DNA of 64,000 bases from Streptacidiphilus sp041262165 (GTDB taxonomy: Bacteria; Actinomycetota; Actinomycetes; Streptomycetales; Streptomycetaceae). Positions 1 to 7,506 of this stretch are shown piece after piece. The notes below the pieces were generated by a model. The model did no database searches, had not been told where the DNA came from, and saw only the letters and a list, made by a program, of their open reading frames with translations. The stretch lies in the NCBI RefSeq assembly GCF_041262165.1, contig NZ_JBGCBY010000028.1:57033-121032 (forward strand). Direction: 5' to 3'. Position numbers and translations under genes: made by a program. Positions within the stretch are counted from its first letter, which is position 1. Each line of letters opens with the position of its first letter.

Positions 1-856
1 CGGGCTGCTGAACGTGGTGGTGACCGACATCGCGGAGATCGGCGACGCGCTCATCGAGCACCCGGTTCCCAAGGTCATCTCGTTCACCGGTTCCGACCAG
101 GTCGGCAGGCATGTCGCCCAGGTCGCCGCAGGCCACTTCAAACGCACCGTGCTGGAGCTCGGCGGCAACAGCGCGCTGATCGTGCTGGACGACGCCGACC
201 TCGACTACGCCGTGGACGCGGCCGTGTTCAGCCGCTTCGCCCACCAGGGCCAGGTCTGCATGGCCGCCAACCGGGTGCTGGTCGACCGCAGCGTAGAACG
301 CGAGTTCACCGAGCGGTTCGTCCGCAAGATCGCCTCGCTGAAGGTGGGGGACCCGCGGAATCCGGAGACCCACATCGGTCCGCTGATCAACGCCAACCAG
401 GCGGACGCCATCACCGCCCAGGTGGACCAGGCCGTCGACGCGGGCGCCACGGTCCTGCTCCGGGGGAAGACCGAGGGCACGCTGATGGACCCGACCGTGC
501 TGACCGACGTTCCGCCCGGCGCGCCCATCCTGACCCGGGAGCTGTTCGGCCCGGTCGTCCTGGTGATCCCCTTCGACGGCGAGGACGAGGCGGTGAAGAT
601 CGCCAACGACACCCCCTTCGGCCTCAGCGGCGCGGTGCACACCGGCGACATCGAGCGGGGGGTGCGGATCGCCAAGCAGATCGAGACCGGGATGATCCAC
701 ATCAACGACGGCACGATCCACGACGAGCCGATCGTCGCCTTCGGCGGCGAGAAGCACTCCGGATTGGGCCGATTGAACGGCGAGTCGACGATCGAGGCGT
801 TCACCACGCTGAAGTGGATCTCCATCCAGCACGGGCGCAGTGCCTTTCCGTTCTAG
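1..856 (+). CDS. Aldehyde dehydrogenase family protein, 3' part (5' end outside window)
   Basis: This is the C-terminal part of an NAD(P)-dependent aldehyde dehydrogenase that oxidises an aldehyde to its carboxylate in the cytoplasm. The frame is already open at the window edge (GLLNVV, a conserved segment of the family), so the first internal GTG at 14 is not the true start. Visible hallmarks are FTGSDQVG, the general-base region LELGGN and the nucleophilic cysteine in QGQVCM (codon 257-259). The tail (HINDGTIHDEP, FGGEKHSGLGRLNG, EAFTT) resembles vanillin/benzaldehyde dehydrogenases, like the full-length paralogue at 41312-42772. An aromatic aldehyde substrate is therefore plausible but not shown. 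A strong hairpin follows the stop. Confidence 0.9.
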   Translation, partial: GLLNVVVTDIAEIGDALIEHPVPKVISFTGSDQVGRHVAQVAAGHFKRTVLELGGNSALIVLDDADLDYAVDAAVFSRFAHQGQVCMAANRVLVDRSVEREFTERFVRKIASLKVGDPRNPETHIGPLINANQADAITAQVDQAVDAGATVLLRGKTEGTLMDPTVLTDVPPGAPILTRELFGPVVLVIPFDGEDEAVKIANDTPFGLSGAVHTGDIERGVRIAKQIETGMIHINDGTIHDEPIVAFGGEKHSGLGRLNGESTIEAFTTLKWISIQHGRSAFPF

Positions 857-885
857 GGCCTTCCGGTTCTGGCAGAGTCGCGTCG

Positions 886-917
886 CCGGGCGGGTCCGTG
901 CACACGGGCCCGCCCGG
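886..917 (+). terminator. Hairpin after the aldehyde dehydrogenase
   Basis: Arms 886-900 and 903-917 are complementary over 15 bp with one G-T pair and a 2-base tip. It lies 30 bp after the stop with no T-tract, as is usual for actinobacterial terminators. Confidence 0.7.
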
Positions 918-936
918 TCGGAGTCCGGGACGGCTT

Positions 937-1096
937 AGACCGACCGGCACATGGAGGGTGGGTGAAGGAGCGGGTCGAGGGCCGAGTCTGGGCGGGGCGG
1001 AGGAAGGAGCCACTGCGGAGCATTGGCGACTGACGACAACCCGGTCAGGCGAGAGCCATCGGCCTGCGACGCCGCCCTCCATTCGCCGGTCGGTCT
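937..1096. mobile_element. MITE-like element, copy 1 (160 bp, terminal inverted repeats)
   Basis: The 21-bp ends 937-957 and 1076-1096 are inverted repeats matching at 19 of 21 positions. If the repeat is taken to start at ACCGACCGG, the element is flanked by a direct repeat CTTAG (934-938 and 1095-1099), which looks like a 5-bp target duplication. A 39-bp internal block (1006-1044) recurs in the opposite orientation at 63934-63972 with 37 of 39 matches. The element encodes no credible protein. Its right end supplies the last bases around the lipase stop codon (TAA at 1096-1098, minus strand). Confidence 0.75.
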
Positions 1097-2073
1097 TAGC
1101 CGCCCAGTACCGGAAGGACCGGCACGCACAGCGGGGGACTGGCGTGGGCGGGGTCCAGCGCGTTCAGTACGTCGTGCAGCGCCACCGGGTCGTAGATCAC
1201 CGCGAGGTGGTCCGCGAGGTCCAGGCCGCACTGGTCCTGAAGGGTGATGTCGGTGACGTCGGCTCCGCTGAGGAAGGCGGAGCTGTAGGGGGTGACCACC
1301 TCGTCGTAGCGGGTCTCGATGACCGTGTAGTGGATCCCGGGAACCGTGTCACCGCCGGAGTTCAGCGCGGTGATGAAGGGGGATCCGGCGGTCTGCTGGC
1401 CGCAGGCCGCGCACAGCGAGCCGACGAAGGACGAGCCGCCGGGGAAGGCGGCCAGCAGGCCGGTGAGCCCGTCCAGGTTGGTGCCGTGGTTGGACGGGGC
1501 GAGGCCGACCAAGGTGTGCACCTTGGCCGCTCCGCCGAGGTTCTTGAGGTAGTAGCGGGGCATCATTCCGCCCTGGGAGTGTCCGACGATGTCGGCCTGG
1601 GCGGCGCCGGTGGCGGCGAGCACCTGGTCGACGAAGGCGGCCAGCTGCGCGGCGCTGGTGGGAATGTCGCCGTAGCCCTGGAAGAGGTTCCCGGGCGAGC
1701 CGCCGTAGTTGAGGGCGAAGACGCAGTAGCCCTGGTCGGCGAGCAGTGGGGAGAGCGCCTGCCAGCTGTCGGTCAGGTCGCCGAAGGTGCCGTGGACCAG
1801 GACCACGGGCCGTGGATGGGCCGCGCTGGGCCGGCAGGACCAGTTGTTCGCGCCGGGCGGCGCACTGCCCGGGTTCAGCAGTTCGGCGCTGATGCCCGCA
1901 GCGAAGCTGTAGGGGACGGGGTAGCCGGTGGCCTGCGCGGGCGCCGCGCCGAGGCCGAGGGCGACGAGTGGAAGCACGGCGGTGGCGAGTAGTGCGGTGA
2001 GGGATCTGAGTCCCAGGGGTCTCGGGCGCCGCTTTCCGCGGCTGCCTCGGGCCCGGCCATGGCGGGTGGACAT
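1096..2073 (-). CDS. Secreted lipase 2-family triacylglycerol lipase/esterase
   Basis: A 325-residue alpha/beta hydrolase, probably an extracellular ester hydrolase. The N-terminus is strongly basic (residues 1-23), followed by a hydrophobic stretch ending near AQATG (about 44-50), a typical actinobacterial secretion signal. VLVHGTF at about 91-97 gives the oxyanion region and GHSQGG places the nucleophile at Ser166. Two cysteine pairs (near 80/117 and in the segment CAACGQ) could form disulfides. These features match the Lipase_2 family (Streptomyces/Bacillus LipA-type). A GGAGG ribosome site precedes the ATG by about 7 bases. It stands alone; its stop codon lies at the tip of the MITE-like element. 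Confidence 0.88.
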   Translation of the reverse strand: MSTRHGRARGSRGKRRPRPLGLRSLTALLATAVLPLVALGLGAAPAQATGYPVPYSFAAGISAELLNPGSAPPGANNWSCRPSAAHPRPVVLVHGTFGDLTDSWQALSPLLADQGYCVFALNYGGSPGNLFQGYGDIPTSAAQLAAFVDQVLAATGAAQADIVGHSQGGMMPRYYLKNLGGAAKVHTLVGLAPSNHGTNLDGLTGLLAAFPGGSSFVGSLCAACGQQTAGSPFITALNSGGDTVPGIHYTVIETRYDEVVTPYSSAFLSGADVTDITLQDQCGLDLADHLAVIYDPVALHDVLNALDPAHASPPLCVPVLPVLGG

Positions 2074-2212
2074 GGACGACCTCCGTAAGGTGTGGGGGAC
2101 CTTGGCTACCGATCGGTTCTACCGATGGGTAGGGTTCTCGGAGGGTAGGAACGGCGGGTAGAGAAGGCAATGCCCGTGACACGGTGGATTCGTGGCGGGG
2201 TCGCGGCAGCCG

Positions 2213-2836
2213 TCAGGGGCGGCGGCGCTGGAGCAGCACCGGGATCAGCGAGACCAGGACCACCAGGCCGACCAGCGGCAACAGGTAGTTGTCGATGCCC
2301 GGTACCGTCGCGCCCAGCCAGTAGCCGGTCAGAACCAGGCTCTGGGTCCAGGCCAGACCGCCGACGACCTGCCAGAGCGTGAAGGTGCGGACGGGGACCT
2401 GCAGCATGCCCGCCACCAGGCCGAGCACGGTGCGCACCATGGGCACGAATCGGCCGATGATGATCGCCTTGCGGGTGCCGTAGCGGGACAGCAGTTCCTC
2501 GCCCCTGGTCACCATCGCCTTGACCCAGGCGTTCCCGCGGCGGTCGAGCGCCGCCTGCCGCCCGCTGCGGCCGAGGTAGTAGCTGAACTGCGTCCCGACG
2601 ATCGAGCCCACCGCCGCGCAGAGCAGGACCTGCCAGAGGGTCAGACGCGGCCCGCCTCCGGTGCCGGCGGCGCAGAACACCCCGGCCGGGAAGAGCAGTG
2701 TGTCGCCGGGCACGAAGAAGCCGACGACGGGGATGCCCGCCTCGGTGAAGGTCGCGACCAGGACGGCGAGCGCGCCGAAAGCTGCGAGGAGCGAGGACCC
2801 GCTGGTGGGGTTGACAGCCAGCAGGGCCGCGCTCAC
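2213..2836 (-). CDS. DedA family membrane protein
   Basis: A 207-residue integral membrane protein of the DedA (VTT/SNARE-associated) family; characterised members act in lipid flipping, membrane homeostasis and antimicrobial-peptide resistance. Family marks are the segment FFVPGDTLLFPAG near residues 40-52, the glycine-rich GSIVGTQFSYYLGR with the family arginine, and GRFVPMVRTVLGLVAGM near 125-141. About five hydrophobic segments are visible. The start is GTG. It lies downstream of the large secreted protein on the same strand, but a hairpin at 2879-2923 separates them, so separate transcription is likely. The precise role here is unknown. Confidence 0.88.
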   Translation of the reverse strand: MSAALLAVNPTSGSSLLAAFGALAVLVATFTEAGIPVVGFFVPGDTLLFPAGVFCAAGTGGGPRLTLWQVLLCAAVGSIVGTQFSYYLGRSGRQAALDRRGNAWVKAMVTRGEELLSRYGTRKAIIIGRFVPMVRTVLGLVAGMLQVPVRTFTLWQVVGGLAWTQSLVLTGYWLGATVPGIDNYLLPLVGLVVLVSLIPVLLQRRRP

Positions 2837-2878
2837 GGCAGGTTCCTAGTCACTTGTGAAGCTTAGACCGCAGGTCGT

Positions 2879-2923
2879 GGCCCGTGCTGCCGGGAGGTGG
2901 TCGGCCCCCCGGCAGCACGGGCC
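2879..2923 (-). terminator. Strong hairpin after the GH87-like gene
   Basis: Perfect 16-bp arms 2879-2894 and 2908-2923 enclose a 13-base loop, 8 bases beyond the stop codon of the minus-strand gene ending at 2931. Confidence 0.8.
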
Positions 2924-2930
2924 GGTGACG

Positions 2931-5900
2931 CTACGGGTTGACGGTGATGGTGAAGGTCGACGTCGGGTTCATGATGTCGACGAAGTTGTTGCTCTCGGTG
3001 AGGTGGTTGAAGGTGACCGAGCCGACGGCGGGTCCCTGGCCCGATTCGGGGAGCGGGTTGGCCCAGATGCCGTAGCCGGACTTCGCGTTGTAGGCGTCAC
3101 CGCTCTGCTGGGCCCCGGAGATCGACACGTTCGTGAAGATCGTGTCCGTGATCGGGTTCAGCGCGGTTCCTCCGGAGTAGTCCGTCTGGAACATGATCCC
3201 GGAGTAGGTGGGATCGGTGATGTCCACGCTGTTGACCCGGATGCCCTGGAACGGCTGGGTCGCGGAGAAGACCCAGATCGCCGGGAACACCTGGCCGCCC
3301 CAGAAGTGGCCGCCGTCCCTGACCAGGGAGGCGTTCTGGATCACCGTCTGCGGACTGGCCCCAAAACCGGCGAAGGGGTAGCCGAAGTTCAGCGAGCTGA
3401 TGGTGATGCCCGCGTAGGTGAGCGTGTCCGCGACATAGAGGTTCTGGAAGGTGTTGGCGTAGCCGCCGTAGACGGCGATGCCGGCTGCCCGCCAGGGGGT
3501 GACCGCGGTGAGGTTCTGGAAGGTGTTGTTCTTCAGGTCGGCGGAGTTGTGGTCGGTGGCCGCGAACAGCGCGAAGCTGTCGTCGCCGGTGGTCCTGGCC
3601 TCGTCATTGCTGACCAGGTTGTTCTCGCTGCCGTTGGTGAGGTTGATGCCGTCGGCGTAGGTGTCGCGGATGCGCATGTTCGTCGCGGTCAGACCGGTGA
3701 CGTGGGTGCCCCAGATCGCGACGACCTGGTGCTCGATCCAGACGTTGTCGATGGTGAGGTTGGAGACGTCGGTGAGGTCGAAGACCTTGCCCGGCCCGTC
3801 GATGCGGGAGGTGTAGTCGCCGAACCAGCCGAAGCCCGAGAACGTCGAGCCGTTGGCGCTGGTCGAGACGGACCAGCCGACGTCGGTGTTGTCCTGCGTG
3901 GCGGGCGCGTTGAACTGCGCGTACCAGGGACCGGCGCCGACGACCTTGACCGCCTTGCCGTACACCTGGAACTTGCTGGACGTCTGGTACTGGCCGGCCG
4001 GCAGGTACACCCCGACGAGGTTGCCGGTCGTGTCCTGGCGCACCGTGTCCAGCGCGTTCTGCACGTCCTGCTGCGCGAACCCGGCCGGGGTGACGTACTT
4101 GGTCGGGTCAGGGTTGGCGATCGGCGCGACCTGTTCGGTGTTGATGTAGTCGATCGCGTACTGCGAGGTGTTCGCCGCGTCCTTCTGCAGCTTGATGACG
4201 CTGCCGGCGGGCACGGTCTGGTTGAGCATGACGTGCGCCTCGTCGTAGATGTGGCGCGGCGATCCGGCGCTCGGGTCGTTGCCCGGGCCCGTCTCCGCTC
4301 CGTACAGCCACGCGAACTTGGAGTTCAGCGTGATGGTCTGGAGGAAGCTGCCGTTGACGTAGACGTCGAGGGTGGCAGTGGTGCCGCCGCCCCCGGGAGC
4401 GTCCGGGATGGAGAAGCGGGTCACCAGCGTGTTGGTGCTGGCCCGCGACGTCCACTGGACGTAGGCCCCGGTCGAGTCGAGCGTGACGGCCTTGCGTCCC
4501 GACGCCTCGCCGGCGAGGTCTCCGATGGTGCGGTTGGGACCGACGACCGCAGCGCCGCCGCCGATCTGGCCGTCCTCGGCCTCGTAGACGTCGTACGGCA
4601 TGTTCGCGCCGCGACCGACGAACAAGGGGTTGTCGCTGGTGTTGTTGCCCTGCTTGATCGGCAGCTCGTTGGCGTCGACGGCGACCACCGTGTGCAGGGT
4701 GTACTTGCCGTTGGCGGCTGTCCAACTGCCCAGGTTCACCGGGGTTGCGGTTGCCCCGGCGGCGATGGTGCCGTTGTAGGCGCCGGTCAGCGTCTGGACC
4801 ACGCTGTTGTTGCTGTCCAGCAGGGTGACCGTGATGCCGTGGGATCCGGCCGCGGAGGCCACCGTGCCCTGGTTCTTCAGCGTCACGGAGAAGTTGACCG
4901 TGTTGCCGGCCGCCGGGTTGCTCGGCGTCCAGCTCACCGCCGAGGCGATCAGGTCGGAACTCTGGACCGGGGTGACGACCAGGCTGGTCGGGTTGGTGTA
5001 GCTGTTGTTGGCGTAGTTCAGTTCGATGACGCCGCCGGACTCGTTGACCTTGGTGGTGAGCTGGTAGCTCCCCGCGGTCTGGGTGCCGATGGCGGCGGTC
5101 ACCGTGGTGGACGCCCCCACCGCGAGCGCGCCGACGGCGGCGGTGCCCACCTTGGTGGTGCCCAGGTAGAAGTTGACGTCGGTGGCGGCGGCGGCCGCCG
5201 TACCGGAGTTCTTGACGGTGGCGGACAGGGTGACCGGGTCGGTCTCCACCGGGGAGGTCGGCGTCCAGGAGGAGCCGGTGACGACCAGGTCGGGGTTGGG
5301 CGCCGGGGTGCCGATGACCTGGAACTCGGCCACCTGTCCGCCGGGGGCCCCGCTGTTGCTGGTGATGCTGAGCTCGACGTCCGAGACCCGGGCGCTGACC
5401 GGGATGGTGACGGTGTTTCCGGTGCTCGGGTCGAAGGTGTACTGCTGCGCGGCGGCGATGCTGGTGAAGCCGGTCGCGCTCTGCTCGCGGCCCAGCACCT
5501 GGATGGTCTGGGTCCTGGTGGACCAGGCCGCGGCCGGGTTCAGCTTCACGACCACCGAGCTGACGTCCGCGTTCGCACCGAGCTTGACCGTCAGCTGGCT
5601 CGGGTACGAGGAGCCTTCGAAGTAGGTCGTCAGGTCGTTGTCGTTGGCGTTCGCGGGGACGTAGGTGAAGGTGTTGGCCGTCCCGGTGATCGGCTTGCCG
5701 ACGGCCAGGTTGGAGCCCCCGCCGCCGCTCCCGGTGCGGGTCACGGTGTTGCTCGCGGTCGACTGGTTGCCGGCCGCGTCGTGCGCCTTGACGTAGTAGG
5801 AGACGGTCGCCGTGTCCGGCTGCGCGTCGGTCCAGCTGAGCGTGCTCCCGCCGAGGGTGGTGGCCAGCGCGCCGTTGCGGTAGATGTCGTAGCCGGTGAC

Positions 5901-7235
5901 GCCGACGTTGTCGGTCGACGCGCCCCAGGTGAGGGCGATCTGGCCGGACTGCGGCTGGGTGTAGGCGAGGTTGGTCGGCGCGGTCGGCGGCTGGGTGTCG
6001 CCGGTCTGACCCGTACGGGTGACGCTGTTGCTGTTGCCGGACTGGTTGCCGGCCGCGTCGTGCGCCCGCACGAAGTAGGTGACGGTCGCGCTGAGCGGCT
6101 GGGTGTCGGTGTAGCTGAGCGCGGTACCCGGCACGCTGGTCAGCAGCGCGTTGTTGGCGTAGATGTCGTAGCCGGTGACACCGACGTTGTCGGTCGACGC
6201 GCCCCAGGTGAGGGCGATCTGCCCGGTCTGCGGCTGGGTGTAGGCGAGGTTGGTGGGTGCCGTCGGCGGCTGGGTGTCACCCGAGGACGGCCCGTAGACC
6301 TCGAACTCGGAGATCTGACCGGCGGGCCAGACGGTGTTGGCGGTGATCAGCAGTCGCACGAAGCGGGTGGTGGCCGCGGTGAAACTGATGGTCACGGTGT
6401 TGTTGCTGGCCGGGTCGAAGGTGTAGCCGGCCGACGCGACGAGGGTGGAGAAGTTGGTGCCGTCGGTGCTGTCCTGCACCGAAAGGGTCTGCGTGCGCGC
6501 TCCCCAGCCGGACACCGGCAACTTGAGGACCACCTTGTTCACGCTGACCGAGGCGCCGAGGTCCACCTGAAGCCACTGCGGGAACGCGCTGTTGGTGCTC
6601 TCCCAGTAGGTCGACTGGTCACCGTCGTTGGCGTTGCTCGCCGCGTACGTCTGGCTGACCCCGCTCGCGCTCATGGCCTTGCCCAGTGCGAGGTTGCTCG
6701 ACGAGCCGGCAGTGCCGTAGATCTCGAACTCGGAGAGCTGACCCGCCGCCCAGCCGGTGTTCGCGGTGATGTTGACGCGGAGATAGCGGGTGCTGGTGGC
6801 GCCGAAGGAGATGCTCACGGTGTTGCCGGTGGACGGGTCGAAGGTGTACCCGGCGGAGGAGACGATCGTCGAGAAGCCCGACCCGTCGGTGCTGCCCTGG
6901 ACGGACAGGGTCTGGGTCCGCGCGCCCCAGCCGGTGGGGAGCTTGAGCACGATCTGGTTGACGGAGGTGGTGGCGCCGAGGTCGATCTGCGCCCACTGCG
7001 GGAAGGACCCGCTGCTCTCCCAGTAGCTGGCCTGGTTGCCGTCGTTGAGGTTCCCGGCGGTGTACTGGCCGTTGGAACTGCTGGCCGACGCGGCCTTGCC
7101 CGCAGCCAGGTTCGCACTCGCGGCGGAGGCCGGGAGCACGTTCAGCACCGGCAGCAGGGACAGCAGCAGCGCTGTCAACGCCAGGGCGGCGGTTCGGAAC
7201 CTCAGGAGGGATCTTCCTCTTCTTCTCATTCGCAT
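2931..7235 (-). CDS. Secreted multidomain beta-helix glycan hydrolase, GH87-like (alpha-1,3-glucanase/mycodextranase type)
   Basis: A 1434-residue exported protein. Rough order: signal peptide 1-39 (basic start, cleavage near ASAASA); F5/8 type C domains about 42-175 and 182-320; FN3 domains about 325-415 and 418-505; a third discoidin-like domain about 510-650; two CARDB domains about 655-760 and 765-880; a CBM6/35-like domain from about 885 (VYEAEDGQIGG); and a parallel beta-helix region about 1035-1434 with the Asp-rich segments RDTYADGINL and TTGDDSFALF. This build resembles GH87 alpha-1,3-glucanases, but the family is inferred by eye and other beta-helix families remain possible. A second ATG at 7229 has the better-spaced GAGG and may be the start. 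It is divergent from a GH71/99-like gene. Confidence 0.75.
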   Translation of the reverse strand: MRMRRRGRSLLRFRTAALALTALLLSLLPVLNVLPASAASANLAAGKAASASSSNGQYTAGNLNDGNQASYWESSGSFPQWAQIDLGATTSVNQIVLKLPTGWGARTQTLSVQGSTDGSGFSTIVSSAGYTFDPSTGNTVSISFGATSTRYLRVNITANTGWAAGQLSEFEIYGTAGSSSNLALGKAMSASGVSQTYAASNANDGDQSTYWESTNSAFPQWLQVDLGASVSVNKVVLKLPVSGWGARTQTLSVQDSTDGTNFSTLVASAGYTFDPASNNTVTISFTAATTRFVRLLITANTVWPAGQISEFEVYGPSSGDTQPPTAPTNLAYTQPQTGQIALTWGASTDNVGVTGYDIYANNALLTSVPGTALSYTDTQPLSATVTYFVRAHDAAGNQSGNSNSVTRTGQTGDTQPPTAPTNLAYTQPQSGQIALTWGASTDNVGVTGYDIYRNGALATTLGGSTLSWTDAQPDTATVSYYVKAHDAAGNQSTASNTVTRTGSGGGGSNLAVGKPITGTANTFTYVPANANDNDLTTYFEGSSYPSQLTVKLGANADVSSVVVKLNPAAAWSTRTQTIQVLGREQSATGFTSIAAAQQYTFDPSTGNTVTIPVSARVSDVELSITSNSGAPGGQVAEFQVIGTPAPNPDLVVTGSSWTPTSPVETDPVTLSATVKNSGTAAAAATDVNFYLGTTKVGTAAVGALAVGASTTVTAAIGTQTAGSYQLTTKVNESGGVIELNYANNSYTNPTSLVVTPVQSSDLIASAVSWTPSNPAAGNTVNFSVTLKNQGTVASAAGSHGITVTLLDSNNSVVQTLTGAYNGTIAAGATATPVNLGSWTAANGKYTLHTVVAVDANELPIKQGNNTSDNPLFVGRGANMPYDVYEAEDGQIGGGAAVVGPNRTIGDLAGEASGRKAVTLDSTGAYVQWTSRASTNTLVTRFSIPDAPGGGGTTATLDVYVNGSFLQTITLNSKFAWLYGAETGPGNDPSAGSPRHIYDEAHVMLNQTVPAGSVIKLQKDAANTSQYAIDYINTEQVAPIANPDPTKYVTPAGFAQQDVQNALDTVRQDTTGNLVGVYLPAGQYQTSSKFQVYGKAVKVVGAGPWYAQFNAPATQDNTDVGWSVSTSANGSTFSGFGWFGDYTSRIDGPGKVFDLTDVSNLTIDNVWIEHQVVAIWGTHVTGLTATNMRIRDTYADGINLTNGSENNLVSNDEARTTGDDSFALFAATDHNSADLKNNTFQNLTAVTPWRAAGIAVYGGYANTFQNLYVADTLTYAGITISSLNFGYPFAGFGASPQTVIQNASLVRDGGHFWGGQVFPAIWVFSATQPFQGIRVNSVDITDPTYSGIMFQTDYSGGTALNPITDTIFTNVSISGAQQSGDAYNAKSGYGIWANPLPESGQGPAVGSVTFNHLTESNNFVDIMNPTSTFTITVNP
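5881..6279. repeat. Near-identical duplicated FN3 segments within the GH87-like gene
   Basis: Segments 5881-6000 and 6160-6279 differ at only about 7 of 120 bases. The period is 279 bp (93 residues), so the FN3 module looks recently duplicated or homogenised. Confidence 0.85.
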
Positions 7236-7506
7236 CCTCGGCCTCAGGCGGGGCGCTCCAGTAGAAAATTTCTAACTGAAGACGAAAATTTGCACATGTC
7301 TGGCAGGAAGTTACAGACGTGCCATGCCTGCGTCAATGGATGTAACACGCTTCTGGTAAGGCTCATCGTGCCGATCTTGAGCATGTGCAAGAAATTTGCG
7401 TAGAGGTAACTATATTTTGCAGAGAAGAAACAATCTATTGCTCCCTTGTGCTGCCGGGGATACGCTGCTGCCGCATTTGTCAGCGCAGCCCGAGGAGAGG
7501 GTCACC
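7236..7506. promoter_or_regulatory. AT-rich divergent promoter region with inverted repeats
   Basis: This spacer between the two divergent glycan-hydrolase genes is markedly more AT-rich than its surroundings. It holds a perfect 6-1-6 inverted repeat TAGAAA-A-TTTCTA (7262-7274). TTGCACATG (7290-7298) is repeated in inverted orientation as CATGTGCAA (7382-7390). The related words GAAAATTTGC (7284-7293) and AGAAATTTGC (7390-7399) also occur. These are candidate operator sites for a regulator acting on both genes; no specific regulator is identified. Confidence 0.5.

Noticed and set aside
2856..7403. A 1515-codon open frame on the plus strand opposite the GH87-like gene
   Set aside because: Its translation is low-complexity Gly/Val/Arg/Asp without any domain, while the minus strand shows signal peptide and ordered domains. 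It is a GC-driven shadow.
7396..7506. Upstream extension of the GH71-like gene to ATG 7396
   Set aside because: The extra 37 residues lie in AT-rich promoter DNA, precede a proper ribosome site, and would bury the twin-arginine signal.
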